A stretch of 64,000 bases of DNA from Pseudomonas peradeniyensis. Lineage in GTDB: Bacteria; Pseudomonadota; Gammaproteobacteria; Pseudomonadales; Pseudomonadaceae. The DNA lies in assembly GCF_014268935.2 (NCBI RefSeq), contig NZ_JABWRJ020000001.1, positions 1,860,001 through 1,924,000 on the forward strand, read 5' to 3'. The translations under genes were made by a program, and so were the position numbers. The notes under the pieces were generated by a model. The model was not told the DNA's origin. It saw nothing but the letters and a program-made list of their open reading frames with translations, and ran no database searches. Shown here piece after piece: positions 1 through 11,744 of this stretch. Each line of letters starts with the position of its first letter. Position 1 is the first letter of the stretch.

Positions 1-1
1 T

Positions 2-106
2 TGCCAGACCCTCGGGGCGACGCTGTTCGCCTGTGCCCTGGCGGCCTGGTTGCTGGCCATCGGCTACGAGCGGCCTGGCCGGGCGCTGCTACACTCAAGG
101 GGCTGA
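2..106 (+). CDS. C-terminal end of a membrane protein (partial)
   Basis: The last 34 codons of a gene that begins before the window, read in frame 2 and ending at a TGA at 104-106. The visible part has one hydrophobic stretch (about residues 4-20 of the fragment, rich in Leu, Ala and Phe) and then a short basic tail, as expected for a final transmembrane helix. It ends 15 bases before the next start, so the two genes probably share a transcript. The family cannot be named from so little sequence. Confidence 0.5.
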   Translation, partial: CQTLGATLFACALAAWLLAIGYERPGRALLHSRG

Positions 107-121
107 ATGGAGGATCGCGTC

Positions 122-349
122 ATGTCCGAACGAGAAATCACCACGCTCCTGTCGCTGATGAGCCAGCGCCAGGCCTGCCTGAGCAGCGCCTGCAAGGAGA
201 TCGCCGACTGGATCGACCGCCAGGGCGATGTGCCTGCCGCCGGCAAGATCCGCGCCAGCCTCAAGGCGCTGGAGGCCGAGGACGCGCAGGTGCGCAAGAC
301 CCTGACTTCGCTGAACATCGAGCGGCCGCTGCCACGTTTTCGTAGCTGA
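122..349 (+). CDS. Small hypothetical protein, 75 residues
   Basis: Unrecognised. The ATG at 122 is preferred over the in-frame ATG at 107 because a GGAGG ribosome site (110-114) lies 8 bases before it. The protein has no signal peptide or membrane segment. It is helical in character, with many Glu, Lys, Arg, Ala and Leu residues, two cysteines in a short central stretch, and a basic, proline-containing C-terminus. It follows the preceding membrane protein gene closely and is separated from the copper genes by a REP pair. Small helical proteins of this size are common in Pseudomonas and mostly uncharacterised, so I assign no function. Confidence 0.6.
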   Translation: MSEREITTLLSLMSQRQACLSSACKEIADWIDRQGDVPAAGKIRASLKALEAEDAQVRKTLTSLNIERPLPRFRS

Positions 350-362
350 CCGCCGAAAAGCA

Positions 363-415
363 TCGCGGGTCAAGCCCGCTCCCACCGATCGCGTGGGAGC
401 GGGCTTGACCCGCGA
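363..415. repeat. REP pair (inverted, GTGGGAGCGGGCTTG class)
   Basis: Two 23-base arms, perfect reverse complements, lie at 363-385 and 393-415 with a 7-base loop. The core GTGGGAGCGGGCTTG is the Pseudomonas REP type. It lies between the convergent 75-residue gene and the PCu(A)C gene, where a hairpin can act as a transcript end or RNA stabiliser. Confidence 0.9.
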
Positions 416-426
416 CAGTGGCCGTA

Positions 427-909
427 TCAGTGGTTCATGTGCATATGGTCATGCCCGCCGCCAGCCTCGGCGTTGAGCGCGCGCACCGGCGCCTGCACCT
501 GCAGGGTTTCCTTGACGCCCTTGGCATCTTCGATGGTCAGGGTCAGCGGCACCTGCTCGCCTTCCTTCACTTGCTGGTTCAGGCCCATCAGCATCACGTG
601 GTAGCCGTTCGGGTCCAGCTTCACCGCCTTGCCCGCCGGCAACTCGACTGACTTCACCTCACGCATGCCCATCACATCGCCGTTCATGGTCATCTCGTGC
701 ACCTGCACGGTCTTGGCCACGGGCGAAGCAACGCTCACCAGCTTGCTGTCGCTGCTGGCGGTCAGGGTCATGAAGGCACCGGTCGACTGCTGGTGCGGCA
801 CGCTGGCGCGGACCCAGGCGTCGCTCACGGTGGTCTGGGCGAACGCCGGCAGGGTCATGCCCAGCAGGGCCAGGGCGGCCAGGCCGCGTTTGATCGGTTG
901 CATCGACAT
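427..909 (-). CDS. Periplasmic copper chaperone PCu(A)C
   Basis: A 160-residue exported protein that binds Cu(I) in the periplasm and delivers it to the CuA site of cytochrome oxidase. A signal peptide covers about residues 1-24 (hydrophobic core, cut near AFA/Q). The diagnostic H-x10-M-x21-H-x-M copper site is complete: His71, Met82, His104 and Met106. The C-terminus adds a His/Met-rich tail (residues 153-160) that could bind further copper. The gene lies directly after the SCO gene, with no spacing between the SCO stop and this region's coding strand, which matches the usual Sco/PCu(A)C partnership. Family assignment is firm; the oxidase served is not shown here. Confidence 0.93.
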   Translation of the reverse strand: MSMQPIKRGLAALALLGMTLPAFAQTTVSDAWVRASVPHQQSTGAFMTLTASSDSKLVSVASPVAKTVQVHEMTMNGDVMGMREVKSVELPAGKAVKLDPNGYHVMLMGLNQQVKEGEQVPLTLTIEDAKGVKETLQVQAPVRALNAEAGGGHDHMHMNH

Positions 910-1518
910 TCAGCAGATCTCCATCAGGGTGACCAGGTCTTCGGCGCATTCCTTGGCATTCAGGGAATGGCCCAGGCTCAGGCGCAGGGTGCCACGTGTA
1001 TCGTAGACGTAGCTGGTGGACGAGTGAGAGATGGTATAGGTGTCGCCGGCCGGGACCTTTTCGTAGAACACCTTGAACTCCCGGGCCACCTCGGCGATTT
1101 CCTCGGGGGTGCCGGTCAGGGCGACGATCGACGGGTCGAAGGCCTTGGCGTAGGCGTCGAGCACCTCGGGGGTGTCGCGTTCCGGGTCCAGGGTGATGAA
1201 CACCGGCTGGAACAGCTCGCGGTCACGACCCCTGAGGATCTTCCTGATCTGGACGATCCGCGCCAGCGCGGTCGGGCAGACTGCCGGGCACTGGGTAAAG
1301 CCGAAGAAGATCATCGGCATCGAGCCGTAGAAGCTCGACAGGGTGCGCTCGTTGCCTTGAGTGTCCTTGAGCTTGAATTTGCGCCCGAGGATCTCGTTGC
1401 TCATGTTCTTGCCGTACTTGAAGTCCAGGCCCCGGGCCGGGTTGCAACCCGCCAGCAGGCCAAGCCCCAGTACGCCCATCCCGGCGACAACCGCGCGCCG
1501 GGTCAACAGATCATTCAT
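910..1518 (-). CDS. SCO family copper lipoprotein
   Basis: A 202-residue thioredoxin-fold protein of the SCO1/SenC family, which helps load copper into cytochrome c oxidase. The ATG at 1518 gives a proper lipoprotein signal: hydrophobic residues 10-24 and a lipobox LLAG followed by Cys25. An upstream in-frame start (1605) would place a charged leader before it and is less likely. The copper site is present: Cys77 and Cys81 in the CPAVC motif, with His165 further on. The stop is adjacent to the PCu(A)C start, so the two form an operon. Upstream, 1519-1725 shows no gene. Confidence 0.92.
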   Translation of the reverse strand: MNDLLTRRAVVAGMGVLGLGLLAGCNPARGLDFKYGKNMSNEILGRKFKLKDTQGNERTLSSFYGSMPMIFFGFTQCPAVCPTALARIVQIRKILRGRDRELFQPVFITLDPERDTPEVLDAYAKAFDPSIVALTGTPEEIAEVAREFKVFYEKVPAGDTYTISHSSTSYVYDTRGTLRLSLGHSLNAKECAEDLVTLMEIC

Positions 1519-1725
1519 GGAACCATCCTTTACAGGGAAGGTGCCGACCCCTGGGATGGGCCGGCCAGAAAACCGGGGCATTCTGTCACGCTCCCCCCGC
1601 ACCATCCACCCGACATCCGGCCAATCGGGCTGCAGCCCTTTGTTTACGGGGCGCGACCGGTTGTCGCAGGGGTTGAATCCGTAACACTTTGTTGCTAGGG
1701 ATCAATGCGCAAAGCCTGAAAAGCA

Positions 1726-1796
1726 TCGCGGGGCAAGCCCGCTCCCACACCGTGATCCAAGCGGGACCCAGGCGTGGGAGCGGGCTTGCCCCGCGA
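1726..1796. repeat. REP pair (inverted)
   Basis: Two arms of the form TCGCGGGGCAAGCCCGCTCC and its reverse complement, separated by about 25 bases, fill the space between the start of the SCO gene and the end of nfuA. Same REP class as at 363-415. Confidence 0.88.
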
Positions 1797-1809
1797 TTGG
1801 AAAGCCGCC

Positions 1810-2403
<594 letters not shown>

Positions 2404-2451
2404 TCACAGACTTGCCGGCAGTGTACGCCAACCCGGCCTTCGAACAAAGTC

Positions 2452-3486
2452 CTAGCATTTGACTCGGGATAGCGCCAGCGCGGGCTCCTGGCCGTCACGC
2501 CCCGTGAGTCCGGCCTTGAGCCGCCCATACAGGCCACGCTCCAGCCAGTGGTAGCTGAGCCACGACATTAGTCCGATTGACGGCACGCACAAGGCGAATA
2601 CCAGGTACGGGTTCAGACGCAGGCGTTCGCTGGCGAACAGGCCGCCGTACAGTACCAAGACATGCACCAGGTAGACCGAATAGGAACAATCGCCCAGCGC
2701 CTTGAGCACCCGATTGCCCTTGAAGAAGGGCTCCAGGGCGATGAACGCCAGCACCACCAGGGCGCTGGGCAGGCCCCAGTGCAGCAAGCGCTGGGAGGCA
2801 TCCAGGTGATACAGCGCATAGCCCGCCACGCCAAGCAGCCCCAGCGGCAGCCACAGGCCCTGGCGAATCAGCCCGCGGCGGTACAGCACGCCCAGGCCGA
2901 TACCCAGCAGGAACTCATAGACGATGTCGTTGCTGTAGAAGCGACTGAGCACGCCGAGGCGGCCCAGCACCTCGCTGACCAGCAGTAGCGCCGCCGTCAC
3001 CAGCAGCAGGTGATGGCGCTGGCGCACCAGGAACGCCAGGCCGAACAACAGGTAGAAGAACACCTCGAAGTTCAGCGTCCAGCCGACGTTCAAGGTCGGG
3101 TACAGGCCGTAGCCGCCCGGGTTTTCCGCTGGGATGAACAACAGCGACAGCAGCAGGTGCTGCCATTCGAACACCTGGTGCGGCATCCAACGGCTGGCGA
3201 CCAGCATCAGCGCGGCCATCAGCAGGGTGTAGAACCAGTAGGCGGGCACGATGCGCAGGGCGCGGTTGAGCAGGAACTGAGCGGGCGCGATGTCCTTGTC
3301 GCGGGTCGAGAGGTAGATCACCAGGCCACTGATGACGAAGAAGATGTCCACCCCTACCGCACCACGGTCGGCGAGCAGTTGGCCGATAGGGCCGGTGGCA
3401 TTGAAGTCGAAGAAGATCTGCATGAAATGGTGGCAGACCACCACCCAGGCGGCGAATGCCCGGAGAGCCTGAAGCGAATACAGCAT
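2452..3486 (-). CDS. Acyltransferase family 3 membrane protein
   Basis: A 344-residue integral membrane protein of the OafA/YrhL acyltransferase-3 family, which moves acyl groups (often acetyl) onto surface sugars or lipids. About ten hydrophobic segments are visible. The N-terminus LQALRAFAAW followed by two adjacent histidines (about residues 20-21) is the family's conserved opening, and GAVGVDIFFVISGLV follows. The start at 3486 is chosen because codons upstream (to 3612) run through a REP repeat and encode its typical nonsense translation. The substrate cannot be told. It stands alone between nfuA and cti. Confidence 0.9.
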   Translation of the reverse strand: MLYSLQALRAFAAWVVVCHHFMQIFFDFNATGPIGQLLADRGAVGVDIFFVISGLVIYLSTRDKDIAPAQFLLNRALRIVPAYWFYTLLMAALMLVASRWMPHQVFEWQHLLLSLLFIPAENPGGYGLYPTLNVGWTLNFEVFFYLLFGLAFLVRQRHHLLLVTAALLLVSEVLGRLGVLSRFYSNDIVYEFLLGIGLGVLYRRGLIRQGLWLPLGLLGVAGYALYHLDASQRLLHWGLPSALVVLAFIALEPFFKGNRVLKALGDCSYSVYLVHVLVLYGGLFASERLRLNPYLVFALCVPSIGLMSWLSYHWLERGLYGRLKAGLTGRDGQEPALALSRVKC

Positions 3487-3541
3487 GAAAAACCCTGCGA
3501 TCGTCGATGCATTGAGGCCCGGCGAGCGCTTCGCGCTCGTT

Positions 3542-3602
3542 TCGCCGGCAAGCCGGCTCCCACAGGGTTCGCGTACGTCTGTGGGAGCCGGCTTGCCGGC
3601 GA
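3542..3602. repeat. REP pair (inverted, GGGAGCCGGCTTGCC class)
   Basis: Arms TCGCCGGCAAGCCGGCTCCC and its reverse complement with about 13 bases between. This REP class differs from the GGGCTTG class elsewhere in the window. It lies between the cti stop and the acyltransferase start. Confidence 0.88.
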
Positions 3603-3676
3603 TGGGCTGCAAAGCAGCCCCAGGGCCTACCCATCGATTCCGACCGCAATAGCGCCGGAAAGGTCAGGCCAACCGA

Positions 3677-5977
3677 TCAGAGGTTCTCGTAGCGGTTCAT
3701 GTCCAGCACCCCCGCCTCCACCGGCTCGGTCTCCTTGATGTAGCTGTTCAGGTCATGGAAGTAGCGCCAGAACTCGGGATGGCTGCGACGCACGCCCCAG
3801 CGCATGACGATGCGCTCGAACTTCGCCGTGTCGTCCCGCGCCGCCTCCATGTCCTCGACGAACTCCGGCACATCGGCCGCCGGGATGTTGAAGATGAAGT
3901 TGGGGTAGCTGCTGAGCACGCCCGGGACCAGGGTCAGGGTGTCCAGCCCCGGCTGATAGCGGTAGGCCTCGCCGAGCAGGAACGCCACGTTGCTGTGGGC
4001 GCGGTTGCGCAGCAGGCTGTAGACCTGACGCTGGCCGCCCTGCCCCTCGATGCGCAGCATGGTCGCCTCGGGCAGTTGGCCGATCACCTTCAGCCCTGCG
4101 GCCGGGCGCGACACCAGGCGGCTCAGCGACTGCTCGACATCGCGCAACTCCTGGGACAGGCCGGGCCGCGAGCAGTAGGCGCCCTGGCAGCGGTTGATCG
4201 GGTCGGGCGCCACGTTCAGGCTGCCGGTGCGCTGCAGCAACTGCAGGCCGAAGTCACGCTTGGGGTCGTGCTTGTCCAGCTTCAGCGCGCTCGGCGTGCT
4301 GGTGTCGATGTCCTCGTAGTCCATCCACATCTTCACCTTGCCGCTGTTCTGGTACCAGTTGCCGAGGATCTCGCTACGCTTGCCGGCCGGCATCAGGCGC
4401 AGGAAGTTGACCTCGGCGCCATTGCGGATCAGGTCGAAGTACAGGCGGGTCTGCAGCTGGTGCGAGACGTTGCCGAACACGTCGAAGTTCACCGCCAGCT
4501 GGTAGTAGGTGCGCTCGAACAGCGGGTAGTCGAACAGCCACATCGTCAGCGGCACGTCACCGATCAGGCCCTTGGTCACCGAGGCGCTGTCGAAGTGGCG
4601 GAAGATGCTCAGCAGCGCGTTGTCGTTGCCGGCCCACAGGGTCGACCAGCTCGGCGCCGGCTGCTCGGCATAGGCCTCGCGACGCAGCGCCTCGTACTCG
4701 TTGCGCTTGTCGCGGTAGGCGTGCCACAGGCTCAGCACGCTGCCGACGTCGTCGATCTGCCCGGGCATCGCCAGCAGCGGCGTGGCCTCGCCCCGGTACT
4801 CGGCATCGGTGATGTACAGGTCGTGGGCCGGTTCCTGGAACAGCGCCCAGAAGTTGTCACGAATCACGTCGGTGGCGATCTGCCCGCGGCATACCGGGCC
4901 ACGAATGAAGGTGCGGACGAAGTACTCGGCGTTGTCCAGCATGAACTGGTAGCGGGCCACCGCCGGGATCGCCTCGAAGGTCTCGAACGGGTTGGCGCGG
5001 TGGCGCGGACCGTAGCCGGGCAGCGACGAGGCATGCCAGTCGCCGCTGTAGAACAGCTGCTTGACCCGCTTGAGCTTCTGCGGCCCCATCGGGTAGGTGA
5101 TGTGGGTCTTGTGGACGATCACGCCCTGCACCGGCATCAGCCGGTAGTAGAAATCGGTGCCCGGCGGGTCGTTGGGACGGCGGGTGGCGATCAGGTCCAC
5201 CGCCTGGCCGCTCGGCGTGCGCGACCGCACCCACTGGAAGAAGTGTCCGGGCTCACCGCCGACGAAGTGGATGTGCGCCAGGAACAAGTGCTCGTACAGC
5301 CAGCGGCCGACCAGCGCCTCGGTCGAACCCGGGCGGTTGAGCAGCTCTTCCCAGTCGGCGATCTGCTTGGCCTCTGCCGCGCTGGGCTGGATCGGCGTCT
5401 TCTCGACCGGAGCGCCTGCGGCCAACCAACGCTGCAGGGTCTGGTACTCCTGGTCGGTCAGGCCGGTGACCGCCAGCGGCATGCCCTCTTTGGGGTGGGC
5501 GCCGGCGTAGGCGTCGAACTCGTGGGGCAACGGGCACATGTTGTTGCGGTTGAGCCCCAGGACGATCTCCTCGGGCAGTTTGGCATTGGGCGTGAGCGGG
5601 GTCTTGTGACCCAGCTCGAGCATGCGCGCCATCAGCGCCGCCTGGCTGCCCTGCTTGTCCAGCACCGAGTAGAAGCCCTGCTTGCGCCAGCCGGCTTCGT
5701 CGCGGGCGTCGTAGAACAGCCGCGTGGTGGGCACCGCCTGGCTGCGCTCGCCCTGGTAGACCGGCACCTTGGAAGCGCCGCGCTCGGCGCCCTCGGCGCT
5801 GCCCAGGTTGAGCTGGCAGGCAGCATCGTTGCAGGCGTGGCAGGCCACGCACTTCTCGGTGAAGATCGGTTGGATATCCCGGGTGTATGAAATCGTCGGG
5901 CTCGCTTGGGGGGCCTGCCCGAACGCCGCGCCACTGATGAGCAAGGCGAAGGCGCTGGCAAATATGCGATGCAGCAT
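3677..5977 (-). CDS. cti: Fatty acid cis/trans isomerase Cti
   Basis: A 766-residue periplasmic enzyme that turns cis double bonds of membrane phospholipid acyl chains into trans, stiffening the membrane under solvent or heat stress. The start at 5977 gives a clean signal peptide (residues 1-21) and the length known for P. putida Cti; ORF extension to 6118 would put charged sequence before it. Cys43-Val-Ala-Cys46-His47 is a c-type haem site, as known for this family, with two further cysteines close by. It is read away from metH across 172 bases, the arrangement known in P. putida. Assignment is firm from length, haem motif and neighbour. Confidence 0.96.
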   Translation of the reverse strand: MLHRIFASAFALLISGAAFGQAPQASPTISYTRDIQPIFTEKCVACHACNDAACQLNLGSAEGAERGASKVPVYQGERSQAVPTTRLFYDARDEAGWRKQGFYSVLDKQGSQAALMARMLELGHKTPLTPNAKLPEEIVLGLNRNNMCPLPHEFDAYAGAHPKEGMPLAVTGLTDQEYQTLQRWLAAGAPVEKTPIQPSAAEAKQIADWEELLNRPGSTEALVGRWLYEHLFLAHIHFVGGEPGHFFQWVRSRTPSGQAVDLIATRRPNDPPGTDFYYRLMPVQGVIVHKTHITYPMGPQKLKRVKQLFYSGDWHASSLPGYGPRHRANPFETFEAIPAVARYQFMLDNAEYFVRTFIRGPVCRGQIATDVIRDNFWALFQEPAHDLYITDAEYRGEATPLLAMPGQIDDVGSVLSLWHAYRDKRNEYEALRREAYAEQPAPSWSTLWAGNDNALLSIFRHFDSASVTKGLIGDVPLTMWLFDYPLFERTYYQLAVNFDVFGNVSHQLQTRLYFDLIRNGAEVNFLRLMPAGKRSEILGNWYQNSGKVKMWMDYEDIDTSTPSALKLDKHDPKRDFGLQLLQRTGSLNVAPDPINRCQGAYCSRPGLSQELRDVEQSLSRLVSRPAAGLKVIGQLPEATMLRIEGQGGQRQVYSLLRNRAHSNVAFLLGEAYRYQPGLDTLTLVPGVLSSYPNFIFNIPAADVPEFVEDMEAARDDTAKFERIVMRWGVRRSHPEFWRYFHDLNSYIKETEPVEAGVLDMNRYENL

Positions 5978-6149
5978 GTGCCGAATGTCCTGGTTACTTG
6001 AAGCCATCACGATGTGCCTGGCGGGTCCTGAGGTGTTGGGGCGCGCACCAACATGAAGGAAATTCATGCAAATGGGCAGTACGCCTAAAATCCGTGCAGC
6101 TTTGTTATTATTCGGCACCTTCTGATATTCGCCCGACCAGGTAGTTCCT

Positions 6150-9857
<3,708 letters not shown>

Positions 9858-9878
9858 GTCCAGCCCTGCGTTGCCCCC

Positions 9879-9989
9879 TGTGTAGGAGCGGCCTTGCGCC
9901 GCGAAAGGGCCGCAAAACGGCCCCAGCGATCTTTAGATTCTGGGGCTGCTATGCAGCCCTTTCGCGGCGCAAGGCCGCTCCTACACACA
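9879..9989. repeat. REP pair (inverted, TGTAGGAGCGGCCTTG class)
   Basis: Arms CTGTGTAGGAGCGGCCTTGC and its reverse complement extend inward through GCCGCGAAAGGG, with an internal stretch of about 45 bases. It lies just after the metH stop and may end or protect its mRNA. Confidence 0.88.
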
Positions 9990-10031
9990 GGGCACGCGTG
10001 AACCTCCCGACACATGCACAAGGACCCCCGC

Positions 10032-11144
10032 ATGTCCCGCAGAATCCTGGTGATCGGCGCCTACGGCAACTTCGGCCGGATCATCTGCCGCCACCTGCAG
10101 CAGATGCCCGCCGTGCAACTGGTGATCGCCGGCCGTAACGCCAACAGCCTCGCCCGACTGGCCACCCAACTCAGCGGCAGCGAAAGCTGGTGCGGCGACG
10201 CCATGGCCCCCGGCTTTGCCGACGCACTGCGCGCACTGCGCATCGACTGGGTGATCCACACCGGCGGCCCCTTCCAGGGCCAGCCCTACCGCGTGGCCGA
10301 AGCCTGCATCGAGGCGGGCGCCAGCTATTGCGACCTCTCCGACTGCCGGGTGTTCGTCAACGGCATCGAGCGCCTGGACGCCCGCGCCCGCCAGGCCAAT
10401 GTCGCGCTGCTTAGCGGCTGCAGCTCGGTGCCCAGCCTGTCGTCGGCGATCCTCGACGAACAGCGCCATCACTTCAGCCGCATCGAGCGCATCGAGCACG
10501 GCATTTCCTCCTCGGCGAAGATGCCCGGCCTGTCCACCATCGAAGGCGTGCTGGCCTACGCCGGGCGGCCGATCCGCCAGTGGCGCGACGGACGCCCGCA
10601 CGCCGTGGACGGCTGGCTCGGCCTGCAGCTGCGCCACCTGCCCGGCCTGGGCTGGCGCCTGCTGAACAACGTCGATGTACCGGACATGGACATCTTCGCC
10701 GAGCGCTACGGCGCCCAGGACCTGGCGTTCAAGGCCGGCTCCGGGCTCATGGCCGGCGGCCTGGCCAATGCCGCGCTGGCGTTGCTGGTCAAGTACGGCC
10801 TGGTGCGCGACCCGCTGCCCTGGGCGCGGCGCCTGCATCGCCTGGGCGGCCATTTCGAGCGTTTTGGCGATGGCATGAGTGCGATGTACCTGGATGTCCG
10901 CGGGCTGGACATGCAGGGCCAGCCACTGCGCCTGCAGGCCCAGGTCAGCGCCAGTGACGACAAGGGCCCGGAAATCCCCAGCTGCGCGGCGGTGGCGCTG
11001 ATGACCAGGGTGATCGAGGGCCACACCCCGCCCCCGGGCGCCCGCCCCTGCGTCGGCGAGATCAGTGTCGAGCAGTACCTGGCGGCCATCGGCGAACCCG
11101 ACAAGGTGCGCTACAGCGTCAGCTTCCAGCACGGGCGAGGCTGA
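10032..11144 (+). CDS. Saccharopine-dehydrogenase-like NAD(P)-binding protein
   Basis: A 370-residue protein with an N-terminal Rossmann fold: ILVIGAYGNFGRIICRHL (residues 5-22) carries the nucleotide-binding GxxGxxG-like turn, and IAGRN follows at the end of strand 2. It belongs to the saccharopine dehydrogenase/YMR226-like NAD(P)-binding group; its substrate is unknown. The ATG at 10032 is chosen over 10014 because AAGGA (10020-10024) sits at ribosome-site distance before it. The stop lies one base before the next ATG, so it is tightly paired with the DUF2269 membrane protein. True saccharopine dehydrogenase activity is unlikely to be the role. Confidence 0.8.
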   Translation: MSRRILVIGAYGNFGRIICRHLQQMPAVQLVIAGRNANSLARLATQLSGSESWCGDAMAPGFADALRALRIDWVIHTGGPFQGQPYRVAEACIEAGASYCDLSDCRVFVNGIERLDARARQANVALLSGCSSVPSLSSAILDEQRHHFSRIERIEHGISSSAKMPGLSTIEGVLAYAGRPIRQWRDGRPHAVDGWLGLQLRHLPGLGWRLLNNVDVPDMDIFAERYGAQDLAFKAGSGLMAGGLANAALALLVKYGLVRDPLPWARRLHRLGGHFERFGDGMSAMYLDVRGLDMQGQPLRLQAQVSASDDKGPEIPSCAAVALMTRVIEGHTPPPGARPCVGEISVEQYLAAIGEPDKVRYSVSFQHGRG

Positions 11145-11145
11145 A

Positions 11146-11625
11146 ATGAGCTACCTGCTGCTCAAGTACCTACATGTGATCGCCGCGGTGTTCCTGTTCG
11201 GTTTCGGCATGGGCTCGTACCTGTACCTGATCGCCGCGAACCGCAGCCGCGACCCACGGGTGATCGCCGCCGTGGCCAGGATGGTGGTGCGCTTCGATGC
11301 CTGGATCACCACGCCCGCCGGGGTCCTGCAGTTGCTGACCGGCTACGCCATGGTCAGCATGAGCGGCATGCCGTGGTCCACGGACTGGCTGCAGGGCGCG
11401 CTGCTGATCTTCTTCACGGTGGGCGCCCTGTGGCTGCCGGTGCTGCTGTTGCAGACACGCATGCAGCGCCTCGCCGCCCAGGCCGTCGAGCATGGCACCG
11501 CGCTGGGTGAGGACTATCAGCGGCTGTACCGCCCCTGGCTGTGGATGGGGGTCGCGGGGTTTGCCGGTATGTTCCTGATCGTGCTGGTGATGATCACCAA
11601 GCAGGCACCGTGGCAATGGCTTTGA
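11146..11625 (+). CDS. DUF2269 integral membrane protein
   Basis: A 159-residue membrane protein of the DUF2269 family, with four hydrophobic helices (about residues 5-27, 50-73, 83-105 and 129-152). The N-terminus YLLLKYLHVIAAVFLFG is typical. The function of the family is not established. It starts one base after the stop of the saccharopine-dehydrogenase-like gene, suggesting translational coupling and a shared membrane-linked role. No catalytic motif is visible. Confidence 0.82.
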   Translation: MSYLLLKYLHVIAAVFLFGFGMGSYLYLIAANRSRDPRVIAAVARMVVRFDAWITTPAGVLQLLTGYAMVSMSGMPWSTDWLQGALLIFFTVGALWLPVLLLQTRMQRLAAQAVEHGTALGEDYQRLYRPWLWMGVAGFAGMFLIVLVMITKQAPWQWL

Positions 11626-11635
11626 TCCAGGCAAG

Positions 11636-11678
11636 AAAAAAATTCTAAATACATAGCAAAAAAGAATAGAATTTTTTT
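11636..11678. other. AT-rich perfect inverted repeat
   Basis: Seven A then TTCTA (11636-11647) and TAGAA then T run (11667-11678) form a perfect 12-base inverted repeat around a 19-base AT-rich centre, in an otherwise GC-rich region. It follows the DUF2269 stop by 10 bases and precedes the cysteine desulfurase by about 65. It may be a two-way terminator (A run one side, T run the other) or a regulator site. The stem lacks a GC core, so termination would be weak. Confidence 0.55.
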
Positions 11679-11744
11679 CGAAAATCGCCCTGGAACGGGG
11701 AAAAGGAAAAACATTCATATCGGCAATTGCCTAGGATGGTGTCC

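Noticed and set aside
3755..5890. A 711-codon open frame on the plus strand opposite cti
   Set aside because: Same cause: antisense to a real gene with the haem motif and signal peptide in the right frame, while this frame shows no known motif.
6090..6149. A cobalamin riboswitch before metH
   Set aside because: The upstream space is short and I see no B12-box sequence or long structured region.
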